Source: Clavelina lepadiformis
Lineage: Eukaryota; Chordata; Ascidiacea; Aplousobranchia; Clavelinidae
Assembly: GCF_947623445.1 (NCBI RefSeq)
Contig: NC_135246.1
Span: 13,375,856 to 13,439,855 of the forward strand
Direction: 5' to 3'
Length of the DNA: 64,000 nucleotides
Shown here one piece after another: positions 34,753 to 48,345 of the stretch. Each line of letters begins with the position of its first letter. Within the stretch, counting starts at the first letter, position 1. A program made the translations under genes and the position numbers. Below the pieces are notes generated by a model. The model searched no databases. It saw nothing but the letters and a program-made list of their open reading frames with translations, and was not told where the DNA came from.

Positions 34753-35691
34753 TGGCAAATCATCTATACATTTGCCGATCCATCTATACTTGGCAATTCA
34801 TGAAGACGTTATGTGATTCATACGTACTTTTATAGAATCATTTAGTGCTTTTAGGAATGCATGTTTGTTTAATCACGTATGTATTTTGCAAATTGATTCG
34901 CCCATTTTTAATTCACGAAGACTAATTTCCAATCATTTGGCCATTTTATAATTCATGGTATAAGTTACATGATTCAAAAAACCGACATGTGATTAACAAA
35001 ACTGCAATCCGATTAAAGAAAATACCATTTGCCATTAGGCATTGTAACTTGCCAACAGCCAGTTTGCTTTGCAGTTGTTATATCTGACTTGAAATGTCGT
35101 GGTTTGATTTAAAAAATCAAGTTTATAAAACTGTGGTGTAATTGTAAATGTTGCGAAACCATTTTGATAATTGCCATATGAATCGTGCAACAGCAATCAC
35201 AGAAAAGACCGTTTGATTGCCGGCTTTGGCGTTTGGCTTGTTGTTTCGTGATTTGAATCTATAAAATTACGTTTGAAAACCTTCCAATCAAATTATGAAA
35301 ACAAAACATAATTTGCAAAGTTCCCATTCAATTTAACATTTTGCTATTTTTGCGGCGTTGGCGTTCCATACTGTCATGGTACAGTATCTGCGAATGTTTT
35401 AGTTGTCTCGAAACGTTTAAATTATTTTCCTACCTGCCTCTAGCCTCCGATTATATCGAAATAACGCATCAACTAAAATAAGATCAAACACCCCTAATAG
35501 TTTACTTGCGTTTTCGTAACCAGACCACAAAAGAAACGAGACCAAACACAACTGCTGGGCGCTAGCACCTTGTCTTGCTAACCTCTTCCATGTCACGTGA
35601 TATTTGTGACGTCACCTACCGCTATTAATCTCAAATCAGCCGGGGTCCGATTTACACCACTTTCCCCTGTTGTGAGGATATTTCAGTTAAT

Positions 35692-36067
35692 CAAAGAGAT
35701 TTAAACACATGAGTAGAAACTTCTCTTTTGCGCATGACGTCATGTTTGTTTCTTTTATTCTCTTGGAGCATATTCTACTTTCTCCACGGTCACGGTTCAC
35801 TACATAACAATAAACATGCAGACGACGACAATGATTTTCAGATCTGTTTGCTGCTGGAACAGATTAGTCTTATTATTAGGGTGCAGTTATTGGGATCCAT
35901 TGGGTGTTAATTTTAATTGAAATTAATTATTGAAATCAGGTGAGAGTTTTAGGTTCAGCAATTAACTTAGTTTCAGTTCCTTGAACTGATAATGCTGCTG
36001 TTTTGTATCAAGGCATGACTTAGCCTACTTGAGTTGCGCGGGAAGATTTTTTCGTTCACCACATTTA
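35692..36067. repeat. Left terminal inverted repeat of P-like element
   Basis: Matches 41560-41934 in inverse orientation with few differences. It includes a subterminal block (35869-35940) that recurs in diverged form at 36161-36236, just where the first exon of the plus-strand gene begins. A frame of 60 codons inside the TIR is present at both ends and is not considered a gene. Confidence 0.85.
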
Positions 36068-36203
36068 TCTTCGACCAGGCAATTAGCAACTAAACTCATT
36101 ACTCATTAGCATAGGCCTTATGTTGCAGGTGTTGTGTCATTAAAATAGGCTACTGAAAGTCTGATTTCAGATCTTGTTATTGTGGTGCAGTTGTTGGGAT
36201 CTA

Positions 36204-37420
36204 ATGGATGTCAACTTGAAGTTAATTATTGAAATAGATTGTGACCCAGAAGACGATGCAGCAAACTTCATGTAAGATACGATATGCCTATTAATCAATT
36301 AGCCAACTGCTGTTGAGCTTGTCCTGTATGGCGGTCACCCAGAGTGTACGTTCTCGCCAATTTATAATAAACAGCCAAGCAAAACAACAAATTAATGTAA
36401 GTCGTAACGAGTATTTGAAGTAATACTGTACTGATATATTGATGTCATTTAATCTGATAATGAAAATATTTATTTGCAGATGTGGACAATGTTTGCATAA
36501 CTGCACAAGTAATGAAACTTTGCTGGCTCATCAAAAAACTGCTCACGGTATATTTGTTTTTTGTTTGAAACTTATTTCATTTTGAGCTCTATCATTGGCA
36601 GATTCCGATTAAAAAAATCAAACAAACTTAATTTTACACTTGTCTTGCAGAATCTTCTTGCAATAATGTTACAAGAGAAAAGCTGATGGAATGGTGGGAA
36701 ACAGTGGGTGGCGTTAAAACAGATCTAACTGCAGATGCGGTTAACTATTTTATGAAGCTATTTTCTTCGTACAGTTCACCGGATGAACTGTTTCATAAAT
36801 TCTCCTGTGATGGAATTACGTGCATCCCATCACTATTTTTCTTGCCAAGAAAATTGTCACTATGTTTAACACGAAAATTGTTTGATGTATTTTTATCACA
36901 CGTTACCACTGTTGCACACAACAAAAAGGGGAAACACTTGACATTACACAAGTTAACCCGAGACGAAGAATTCATAATTCAGTACATAGGTGGTTATATT
37001 TTGCAGAAACTCACTAAGCGCTGTATAAATCCGAGAGAAATAGATCTATTGTCTTGTTTAACTGATTATAGTAATGAAACCACTAATAGTTCCTTGATTT
37101 CCGCTTTAAATAATAACAATTATGGACATCTTACAGTTCCAGCAAAATCACTAGTGAAATTGTTGATGTATGTAGAAAGTGTCTTTAGGAAACAAGACAT
37201 AAAGGAGCACATCATGGAAAGTTGCATGTCTTCTTTGAGTGTTTGTAACATAAAAGATATATTTGAAAATCTTGTTTTTGATGAATGTTTGCAAAAATTG
37301 TGCATGAAAATATGTAAATTTTACGTGAAGATTAGATGCTATCAAAAAGCCAATCATTTAAATTCAGTACTGCATGTAACCTCTGATCAAAATGTAAGTC
37401 TGAGAAAATCATTAAAATGA
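36204..37420 (+). CDS. C2H2 zinc-finger companion protein of P-like transposon
   Basis: Three exons (36204-36271, 36480-36547, 36651-37420) with good splice signals join to 906 bases, 301 residues. Residues 24-45 form a canonical C2H2 finger (C-x2-C-x12-H-x4-H: ICGQCLHNC ... LLAHQKTAH). Around residues 150-165 lies DEEFIIQYIGGYILQKL, which resembles the (A/G)GY(I/V)-(x)RKL block found in many transposon-derived proteins. A basic tail (KFYVKIRCYQKANHLNS) follows near 265-285. The frame is fully open although the transposase next to it is broken. The start (MDVNLKLIIEI) is chosen because it gives an in-phase exon ending at gtaaga. Function is not known; a DNA-binding accessory or regulator of transposition is an inference. 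Confidence 0.7.
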
Positions 37421-37527
37421 ATGTACATTACATAGTTGTCTTCTTACATGTACTTCGTCAGTTTTAGCTCAAAAAGGATTAAGTGTTACTGTATTGTAAG
37501 CAGACTGTCAAAACACTCGAAATCAAG

Positions 37528-40500
37528 TTATTTTTTTCGCTTCGGCATTGGATCATCGCAAACATCACCATGTTTCCAGTCAATAACGTGATTTACATTT
37601 GACCCCTTAAGTGACTTGATATTCTTTTTGCACATTATCACATTTTCAAATTGTGCATATTGGTGAATATCAGGCACTTCATTTCGACGGCCAGTTTGTC
37701 TCATATGACCGAAATAGGCCTCCAATGGGTCTTGGTTTAAGCGCTTAGTTAAGACGTATGAACCTTCTGGGCTGTTCTCCAACAAGAATTTCACCAATTC
37801 AGCAATGGCCATGGATGTGGAAACTAAACCGTCGTAGGTTTGATGGCTCAGAAACTGCTTTGACTGTTCGGAAACGGACCCAGTTAAACTGCTTTACCAT
37901 TGTTTTAACTCTGAAAGGAATGTATTAAGCCATTTCAGACGAGGATCATCAATCGTTGTATATGGTTTCAAGTCAGGGTTGTATGAATAATTTAATCTGG
38001 TGTTCATGAGGTCAAACCACTTATTCATCAAACCAGCAAACCACGCACTCATCTTCATTTCTTCTCCACCACGACTCTTCATTAAACTGGAGACAGTTCC
38101 AGAGAGCAATTGTGCGGCATAGCAAACCCGCATTTTTGCGTAACTCTTATGGGAAAAATGGCCATCAGTCAACTTGCAACTTCTCAACTCTGAACTTTCA
38201 AATAGGTAGGGAACATGGCAAAAATGCTTCCACAAAATGAAATGTTGATTGTACTTCATCATTCTAGCTCCACCTGGACGGCTGGATCTCACACAGTTAC
38301 AGGCTGTCTTCAGCAAGTGTGGAGGGTCACTAATCAAATAAATAGGCATTTCTGGCTGATAAATATTAATGCACTTGTAGGGGACGGTCAAATTGGAATT
38401 ATTGAGCAATTGGAACAATTTTCGATTGCAGGATGCACCATCAGCAACAAGTGCTAAGACTGTAAAACCACATCCGGCCAAGGATTCAACCACTTCCCAG
38501 AACATGCTAACCAAGTGAAATGCCTTTGTATTCTTGGTGGCATAAAAAACAATAGGCCGGGAAAAATTGCTGAGGATACTCCTACCATAAAATTGTAGGG
38601 CATGTGTGGCAGGAGCTTCATTATTGTATTGTCTGTCGACACCCAGATCAACAAATCCTATTATTCGGTCTGTTGCTGCATTATACACAATATTTTCTTT
38701 CACTGTAAACAAAATAAGCAACAGGTTATATCTTGTGCATATACAGTTAATAACTTGTGTCATTGTTTTGTCATAAAGCATGAATAAGAATCTTACACAG
38801 TGTGATTAATAGTGTTAAAAATTCCAAGAAAAGTTTCACCTTTCATTTCATCGATTGATATAACGAGAAATCGTTCATGTGATGCTAGACTGAGACTTTT
38901 GGATTTCAGTTCTTCTAAAACATTATCTTGAATGCCAGGTGCAGTGCAGTAAACGTTTCTGAAAACAGTACAAAAGTGAGCAAGTGAAACAATTGCTCGT
39001 AGTTAGCTTGTAGTAGCCAAATTGCAGAGAACAGAACCCATACGCTACCGATAGTCATTTAGGGTACGTGAGCTTGGTAGTCGTAAAATGCCACTTTGTC
39101 GTAATTCTTCATAGGCGCTTTTACTTTTAGCAGCTAGACTCAAACAGAACTTATAAAGAAAATTGCAAGGGTTGATTTTAGCACGCTTTTACGAAATAAA
39201 CAAAAATTGAGGTCAACTGAACTTAGTTACTCAGTAGTAGTTCAGTTCTGAACTTAGTAGTTATTCAGTAGTTTATTACTCAAGGAGACCTAAACCTACT
39301 TTATTAACTCAGGGTGATATCTTTCCCCATTTCTTTTCATACTATTTAGCTTTTGCTGCTCTTTCCAAAAGATTGAGTAGAAGTTATCAATTTTATCCTC
39401 ATCTTGAGCTAAAAAAATGTATGATATTAACGTAAACTTCACAAAAACACACGACACAAAAAGACTGAGTTATATGCATTGTGTAGGTGCATCACATTAC
39501 ATTTGTAGCTTCATTGGAATAGTTATAAGTAACATATTCTGGATTACCAGCTTTGTAATCGGTATGATACCTGCTTTAACAATGGCTGTCATGTCATCTG
39601 ACATAATTTTATCTACCTCCACTTGCACCGTATCATCAGCTAACAGAGTCGAAACCTTAGCTTCTAATTCTCTAATGCTAATAAAGAATTACTTCATAAC
39701 AACAAGACTATCTTAAATAATACTGTTTTATTTCTATCTTCTGGCATTGCTCAATCTACATATAGTTAAGTGTAAAAAGCACAGCTACTGACACTGACAA
39801 TCTTGCGAATGAGACTATTACTAATAGGATTACGAAGTGCAATATCACCAAATTTCATTAGCAGTGAAGGTGGAGGTAATTCGAGATGGTAGGTTAAATG
39901 TTGGCTGCGCTGATCGTTTTAAAGGTTGATCTTTAACCATATGGTAATAATTTAGCCTTTTCTGGTTGAGCCGTCCCTCCTTTTCATCTACACTACAACA
40001 ACTCCTGCACTGACCACTTTCCTTGAGAAAAAGTTCACAACTTGCATTTCTAACAACAAGAAATTTGGTTCATTTAACAAGAAAAGTCACAAAATATGCC
40101 TAAGATACTGTGTACACTTTAAGTGCAATGCATTATCAGTGTTACCAAAAATAAGTAAGTATATGGTCACTAGCAGCATGCCATATTGACCCGTTACCGA
40201 CATACACATAGGCTTATACATATGCTTGTTAACAACCAGTTCGCAGATGTCATTAAAATTCCAAGAACCGGTTCGCACAAACCGGCTGAATCCCACCACT
40301 CTATATGATTCATTCAATGTTAAATAATGATAAATTTCATTTATGTAACAAATGCAATAGGCACAATTGAAAAACTAGTTTCACCTGTATGCAAGTTTCC
40401 TAACCGTTGGTGCATTTTCAGAACTGAATGGTGTCATAGATTTGGTGGTCATGTGTGGCAGGCCACTTCCAGAACTATACAATCCAGAACATATTGAAAA

Positions 40501-41377
40501 CGATTCAATATCTTTTATGGTGCCGTGTAGTGTTTGAGTAGTTATATCCAGGGAGTAAATACAACTTGAGCGAGGTGCTTTCCAGCCATAATAGCATATC
40601 CTTAATGACATGTCATATAATACTCCAATCGAGTATTTAGGTTGATCACAGCCATCATAAAAAGAAAAAACAAGATTTTTGTTTTCAAATGACCTCTGCC
40701 AACCTTCCGGCAAGCGAGCAGATTTCAAGGACGCAACAGATTTGAAATGTAATTTTGTTTCAAAGATACGCTTCTTCGGCGGCTTTCTTGAATGTACCTG
40801 CGCCAAAGTCAGCTTAGGCAAAGACAAAGTGGGTACTGCTCCTTCACGTAATTCTTTACGGGAACCCTCTGCAAAAAAACTCTTATTTGTGCATACATGA
40901 ACATTTTCAATTTTGATACTTGTAATGGTACATATATTAATCTGAAACCACAGTGAAGGTTTGCACTAATAGCTTGTCACAGATGCAGTGTTATGCTGTG
41001 CTTACTCGCTAGTAAATTTAATGAAGTTCTGCATCAAACCATCTCATGGAAAACAAACACTGCATCAAACGCTAGATATGCCATTACATTAAATATCTTT
41101 CCTCAATACACTAGTTACACTGCATGTAAGTCTATGTAGAACAAATTTTACTTAAAACAATGTCAGATCTTTCAAAATGCACTTCACACATTTTCACAGC
41201 ATCTCGAGCAAATAGATTTTTTATGTGCTCGTCGCTTCTGCAAGCCAGCACGATACACTCCAACCTTTCTGCCCAGCTTTCCTTCTCCTTTTTTACAAAT
41301 TTTCTCGAAGGTATCTTAAACAGAGTCACGGCAGGTGACCTGTTGTTGCACATTGGTAAACAGCACAAATTTGCCAT
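37528..41377 (-). pseudogene. THAP-domain P-element-like transposase with premature stop
   Basis: Exons: 41152-41377 (THAP zinc finger: CCLPMC, W, MCEVHF), 40385-40868 (THAP AVPT box, EGAVPTLSLP), 39571-39671 (coiled coil, ELEAKVSTLL), 39300-39408 (YHPELIK), 39049-39149 (FCLSLAAKSKSAYEELRQSG), 38840-38958 (VISIDEMK, likely first catalytic Asp) and 37528-38702 (LVADGAS, ISDPPHLLKTACN, then RLNQDPLEAYFG). About 770 codons if continuous, the usual size for the family. It is broken by an in-frame TAA at 37894-37896, upstream of the DPLE acidic residue, and the junction of the fourth and fifth exons is one base out of phase. A truncated protein might still bind DNA. The family call is firm; inactivity is inferred. 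Confidence 0.85.
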
Positions 41378-42585
41378 TATTTCAGACTATTTAGCTTATT
41401 TCAATAACTTAAAGCCTGCAACATAAGACCTGTACTATTGAGTCTTAATCTGTAAAGTTTTTATTCTGCGCGTGGAGCGAAATTTTATGCGCAGATGAAA
41501 CAATACAATATGACTCGGTCTATCTAAATTTTTCATCCATTCATTTTATTTTTCACCTTAAATGTGGTGAACGAAAAAATCTTCCCGCGCAACTCAAGTA
41601 GGCTAAGCCATGCCTTGATACAAAACAGCAGCATTATCAGTTCAAGGAACTGAAAATAAGTTAATTGCTGAACCTAAAACTCTCACCTGATTTCATTAAT
41701 TAATTTCAATTAAAGTTAACACCTATTGGATCCCAACAACTGCACCCTAATAATAAGACTAATCTGTTCCAGCAGCAAACAGATCTGAAAATCATTGTCG
41801 TCGTCTGCATGTTTATTGTTATGTAGTGAACCGTGACCGTGGAGAAAGTAGAATATGCTCCAAGAGAATAAAAGAAACAAACATGACGTCATGCGCAAAA
41901 GAGAAGTTTCTACTCATGTGTTTAAATCTCTTTGAGTTAATCTATACTTTTTGCTTATACCTATCTATGTGAGCACCAGCATGGACAAGAAATTCTACTA
42001 CATTGTAGTGATCCATTTGACAGGCAATCCATAATGGAGATATACCATCCTAAAAACAAATTTCATCGCAGAATAAGTGACAGGTCAACGCAGTGTAACT
42101 TGGTTCAAATTTTGCTTAACATTGAAATTTAGCACATATGCAATGTATTAACAAGTGTTGTAAAAGTAACAAAACTTCCTGTTTGACATTTTGTTGTTAC
42201 ATCCCTCCTGCGATTTATGTCCGCACGTTGGTGCTCTAACACTTTTACAGTTTCCACATGCCATGAACGTTGGTGACGTCTTATCTTCAAGAGATAAGTT
42301 TACATTTGCCCCTTTCGAATATAGCAATTCCACAATATTGTTAAAACTCAATTGTGACGCAGCTGAAAGAGCCGTTTCTCCATTCTTTAAAATAAACGTC
42401 ACTTCTCAGCTACAGTAGCATAAGTAAATGGATATCTCATAATCGTCCTACTACAGCAGTCGGCTGTTATTAACTTACGTGATTTTGGTCGTTTATTGCA
42501 GCACCCCCACGTTTATCAGTAGATTAATAATTTTGTACAAGCCACCTTAAGATGCCAGATAAAGCGCTGTACACCCAGTCTAAAT

Positions 42586-43657
42586 AAATACGTAAGACCT
42601 TGCTTAAGACGACATATCCAGAGAGACTAACTGCATGACCCTATAGATGTTTGGTGACTAAGTGTATATTGATAAATTATAAACGTGGCTATTTATGTTA
42701 TTCTGAGTAACGTACAATGAAAGATATGTTTCTACTAGCACTGTATCAATCGTAAGGTGTTAGATAGCAATATAAACGACATATGAAGCGATATAAATGG
42801 AGATTCAAAGCGTTTAAGAAATGGTTTTTAGTTTCCTTTTATTTGCAGAAGGATAGATGAGTAATAGGAGCAATTAGGAAAAAGGCGCAAAAATGTAAAC
42901 TTTATTTTTGCAGTGCCAAACATTTTTAACGGTTTGCCCAAATTGAAAATCCACTATATCACTATTCACTATAGCATTTAATTGTGAAAGTTTAGCAAGT
43001 TAAACCGCAAGCTGTGCTAAATTAGTTCAAGGCCTGTTGAAAGTAAACTCTTACCAATATGCTATGCTGGGCGAAAGAGCGCGTAACGCGTAGGCTTATA
43101 GGTCGCGTGTTGACCTTAAACCTTTGTGTAGGCGACACAAAGCAAATATAAAAGCGCACTTAACCGTTTCCGAGCAGAAGGGAAATTTCTCAGAAATAAA
43201 AATCTTTGTTTAGCCTATTTTTTTTTACTTTGCCCTACATACTGCAAAGCTCGATTCAGACAGTTTTCAGTTTTAAGCTTGCATCAACAGGAATTTTGTC
43301 TGTTCGAGAAACGTTTAATGTTTCAGACAGAAGACATAGAAATTTTTCTCAGCTTGTAGAACGCTATTGTAAAAAACTGCTCGAAACTAATCTGCTTTAA
43401 TAGATATTATATATAGGCCATTTGTAAATTTAATTTATGAAAGGAATTAAAATTACTGAAAGGATAAAAATAAAAACATTTTTATGATATTGTTGAGTTT
43501 ACTAAAAGTATTGAGCTTAGCACTGCACCAGCCAAAACTAAACAGCTAAATTTGATTGCTAATAAAAGTTGGTAAGAATTTCAAGTTTTACAAATGTGGC
43601 AATTGAATTTTTTTTTAGATAGTTAACTTATAACTTGCTTCAAGTTTACACTTTACG
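42586..43657. repeat. Inversion junction and inverted CYP4 spacer
   Basis: Ankyrin intron 2 sequence runs to about 42699 and is then joined to the CYP4 upstream spacer in reverse orientation (gagtaacgtacaatgaaag). This is one breakpoint of the inverted unit 42700-48345. No gene is present. A 64-codon frame (43206-43400) recurs in three units but shows no coding-type conservation. Confidence 0.8.
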
Positions 43658-43665
43658 TATAAAAC
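43658..43665 (+). promoter_or_regulatory. TATA-like box of CYP4 copy D
   Basis: TATAAAAC lies 24-31 bases before the ATG and is conserved at the same distance in copies A (5043-5050) and B (18072-18079). If used, transcription would begin almost at the start codon, giving a minimal 5' leader. Trans-splicing or an upstream promoter are alternatives. Confidence 0.35.
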
Positions 43666-43688
43666 AGTGCAAGCAACGGTTAAAAGAA

Positions 43689-46621
<2,933 letters not shown>

Positions 46622-46750
46622 TTGTTATAATCTTTAAAAGAAATACCATGTAAAAGCCAACAAGATTTAAACATTAATTCTTTAAACTTTAATTGAATTA
46701 TATTGATATTTTTTTCGGTTTGGAAGCGCTATGTTTTTTTCTAAATCAAG

Positions 46751-46756
46751 AATAAA
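46751..46756 (+). terminator. Polyadenylation signal of CYP4 D
   Basis: AATAAA located about 130 bases downstream of the stop codon, followed by GT-rich sequence. Plausible poly(A) signal; not proven. Confidence 0.4.
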
Positions 46757-47275
46757 ACTTAGTTTGCTCGTTGCGTATAGTGTTGTTTTACTTTTGACAC
46801 ACTTTTGCTTCAGTTCTTGTACTAAACTCTTCAAAAGCTGTTATAAAACTAATAAAATCCAGTGGTTGTCTAACTTAGTACTAACTTCTATGTTTCTAAA
46901 TAATTGTTTTAACTACTTAATGAAAATTAATTTAACATTTCATCTTTAAAATTCGTTTTTGCGTTCAATCGTAACATGAAAAAGTCCGAGTTTTTTAAGA
47001 AAATACAAGAGTGCTTAAACAGCCCATCATTTTTTCAATTCCACTGCGTATCTTTTTAAGTCTGTTAACATCAGATTGATCGCAGAAGATTACCTCACAT
47101 CACGCAAGCAATACTAAAAAAAATTTTTACTTTGGTTTGAAACAATTAAAAGTTTCTTGAAATAACAAATTGTTACTAAAAGATAGAAAAAATTCACAAA
47201 ATAGATGTTAGTTCTGTTTGCGGATGAATTTAATTTGTGCATCATACTTTGCTTGAGAACCTTTCTTTTAACTGA

Positions 47276-47882
47276 CCTGAGTTATACGGCGGCAGCCATA
47301 ACATCAAATTGTGAAGTGCACGGCAAGTAAACATTAAAACTTCATAAAATTTGAAAACGTTTTCTGTTTTCAAACACTTATTCAAACTATTTTTAATTCC
47401 AATTCCATTATTTAGTTTCATTAAAAAAAAACATTAAAAACAAATTAACGATGCGATTATTAAATTCACTTGTAGGTGAATGCAAATAATGAAAAACGCA
47501 AACACGTAAGTTGGGTAACTGAAGCTCCAGCGATGAAGAATCTTCGCCGAAATTAATGACTTTTCTTACTTTAACGATCACGAATTATTGTTATTTTAAA
47601 ATCTAATTCCTCCAAGATCTTGTGAGTATTGGGGGAATTCCCGAAAATGTTAAACATTTGTGAACTTTTTTAGAACAATATACAGTACTTACACTACTTG
47701 GAAAAATTAATCCTCTTCACATACAGTAATTCGTTATTGGTTGAATGGATTTCAAACCTTGTTAAGAGGTTAGTACTAATCATGACAAAGTTGTAGTAGC
47801 AAGTTCTCCAAGATTATTTTAGTTTAATTCGACTGTAGAATTGCACTATTGCATTAACTTCACTTTCAATATACGGTAGGCA
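47276..47882. other. ~600-bp insertion private to the inverted unit
   Basis: Relative to 13741-13810 (inverse), about 600 bases are inserted after cttttaactg, starting acctgagttatacgg. No convincing terminal repeats, target duplication or coding frame were found. The surrounding 46622-48202 is inverted intergenic DNA of the CYP4/POLR2F interval without a gene. Confidence 0.5.
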
Positions 47883-48202
47883 GTAAAAAAATGTTTATAA
47901 CAATTTTTATTGTATGGGTAAGAAATATTATATTCTTACATACTAGTAATTGCCAGTGCCAGAGTAATTGCCACATCCCTCGAGCAAAAAAATTCTTTGA
48001 AATAAACCAAAGGGTTAAGGTTCTATGGCAATTATAAGCTGTTAGCAAATATATAATAATTAATCAATTATATGCGGTACAGGAGACCAGTGTATTGTCT
48101 TAAATGTGGCCGCGTTCAACTCCAATCATTGTCATATGCATAGAACTTGCAGGAAATGACCATCTGAAGAAATCTTCTCAATCCTTGTGGAAGAATTCAC
48201 AA

Positions 48203-48290
48203 TCATTCAATGATTAATTCATCAATTGCCCAATCTTCGTAGCTTCCATCAGGCATATAACGACGTATTATTATCGGAATTTTTTTGGCT
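48203..48290 (-). pseudogene. Orphan copy of POLR2F exon 5
   Basis: Eighty-eight bases match POLR2F exon 5 (13380-13467) in inverse orientation, with the splice acceptor, the frame ([17 protein letters not shown]) and the stop intact. Part of intron 4 follows up to about 48345, where the sequence switches to CYP4-ankyrin spacer. No other POLR2F exon is near. Confidence 0.9.
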
Positions 48291-48345
48291 CTGGAAGAAA
48301 TATGCAAGAAAGTCCTGTGTTTGCTTTTACCATTTATTGCTTAAT

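Larger units (their letters stand above)
31364..35369. mobile_element. Foldback element with ~1.2-kb inverted arms, TSD actgtcat
   Basis: Begins atggaacgccaacgccgcaa and ends with the exact inverse. Perfect 8-bp duplications actgtcat lie at 31356-31363 and 35370-35377. The left arm runs from 31364 to about 33953 (net of two later insertions), the right arm from about 34079 to 35369, and the loop is about 125 bases. Each arm contains degenerate AATTTG/GATT-rich repeats and a 38-bp minisatellite, then a unique ~250-base block next to the loop. No transposase is encoded, so mobilisation must be in trans. Confidence 0.85.
29385..35669 (-). mobile_element. pogo-like DNA transposon, internally deleted and invaded
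   Basis: Terminal repeats taggggaaactcgtgtaatt and, inverted at the right, caggggaaagtggtgtaaat bound the element inside ankyrin intron 5. The intact copy reads actatattgtgagg at this point. No clean TSD remains. Excluding the 4-kb foldback insertion at 31364-35369 it is about 2.3 kb. It encodes a pogo-type transposase fragment with a C-terminal PHD finger on the minus strand. Confidence 0.8.
35692..41934. mobile_element. P-element-like transposon, 6.2 kb, two convergent genes
   Basis: Both ends read CAAAGAGATTTAAACACATG inward. The inverted repeats extend about 375 bases (35692-36067 and 41560-41934). The flanks carry a 7-bp duplication agttaat (35685-35691, 41935-41941) inside ankyrin intron 5, and the intact copy near 50003-50010 has one agttaat. 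It encodes a THAP-type transposase on the minus strand and a separate zinc-finger protein on the plus strand, whose 3' ends are 107 bases apart. Long TIRs, a 7-8-bp TSD and a THAP transposase place it in the P superfamily. Confidence 0.9.
28898..42579 (-). pseudogene. Ankyrin-repeat gene copy split by large transposons
   Basis: Exons 3-5 lie at 42479-42579, 42201-42384 and 41961-42049; exons 6-7 lie at 29205-29313 and 28898-29023. Intron 5 contains two large elements totalling about 12.5 kb. Exon 3 is 2 bases longer and exon 4 is 14 bases shorter than in the intact copy, so both shift the frame. Exons 1-2 are lost at the inversion junction near 42699. This is a clear pseudogene. Confidence 0.85.

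Noticed and set aside
35728-35910. 60-codon ORF present at both ends of the P-like element (also 41716-41898)
   Set aside because: Located within the terminal inverted repeat; duplication is explained by the TIR itself.
39417-39716. 99-codon plus-strand ORF inside the P-like element
   Set aside because: Overlaps the antisense of transposase exon 3, whose coiled-coil frame and splice phases are consistent.
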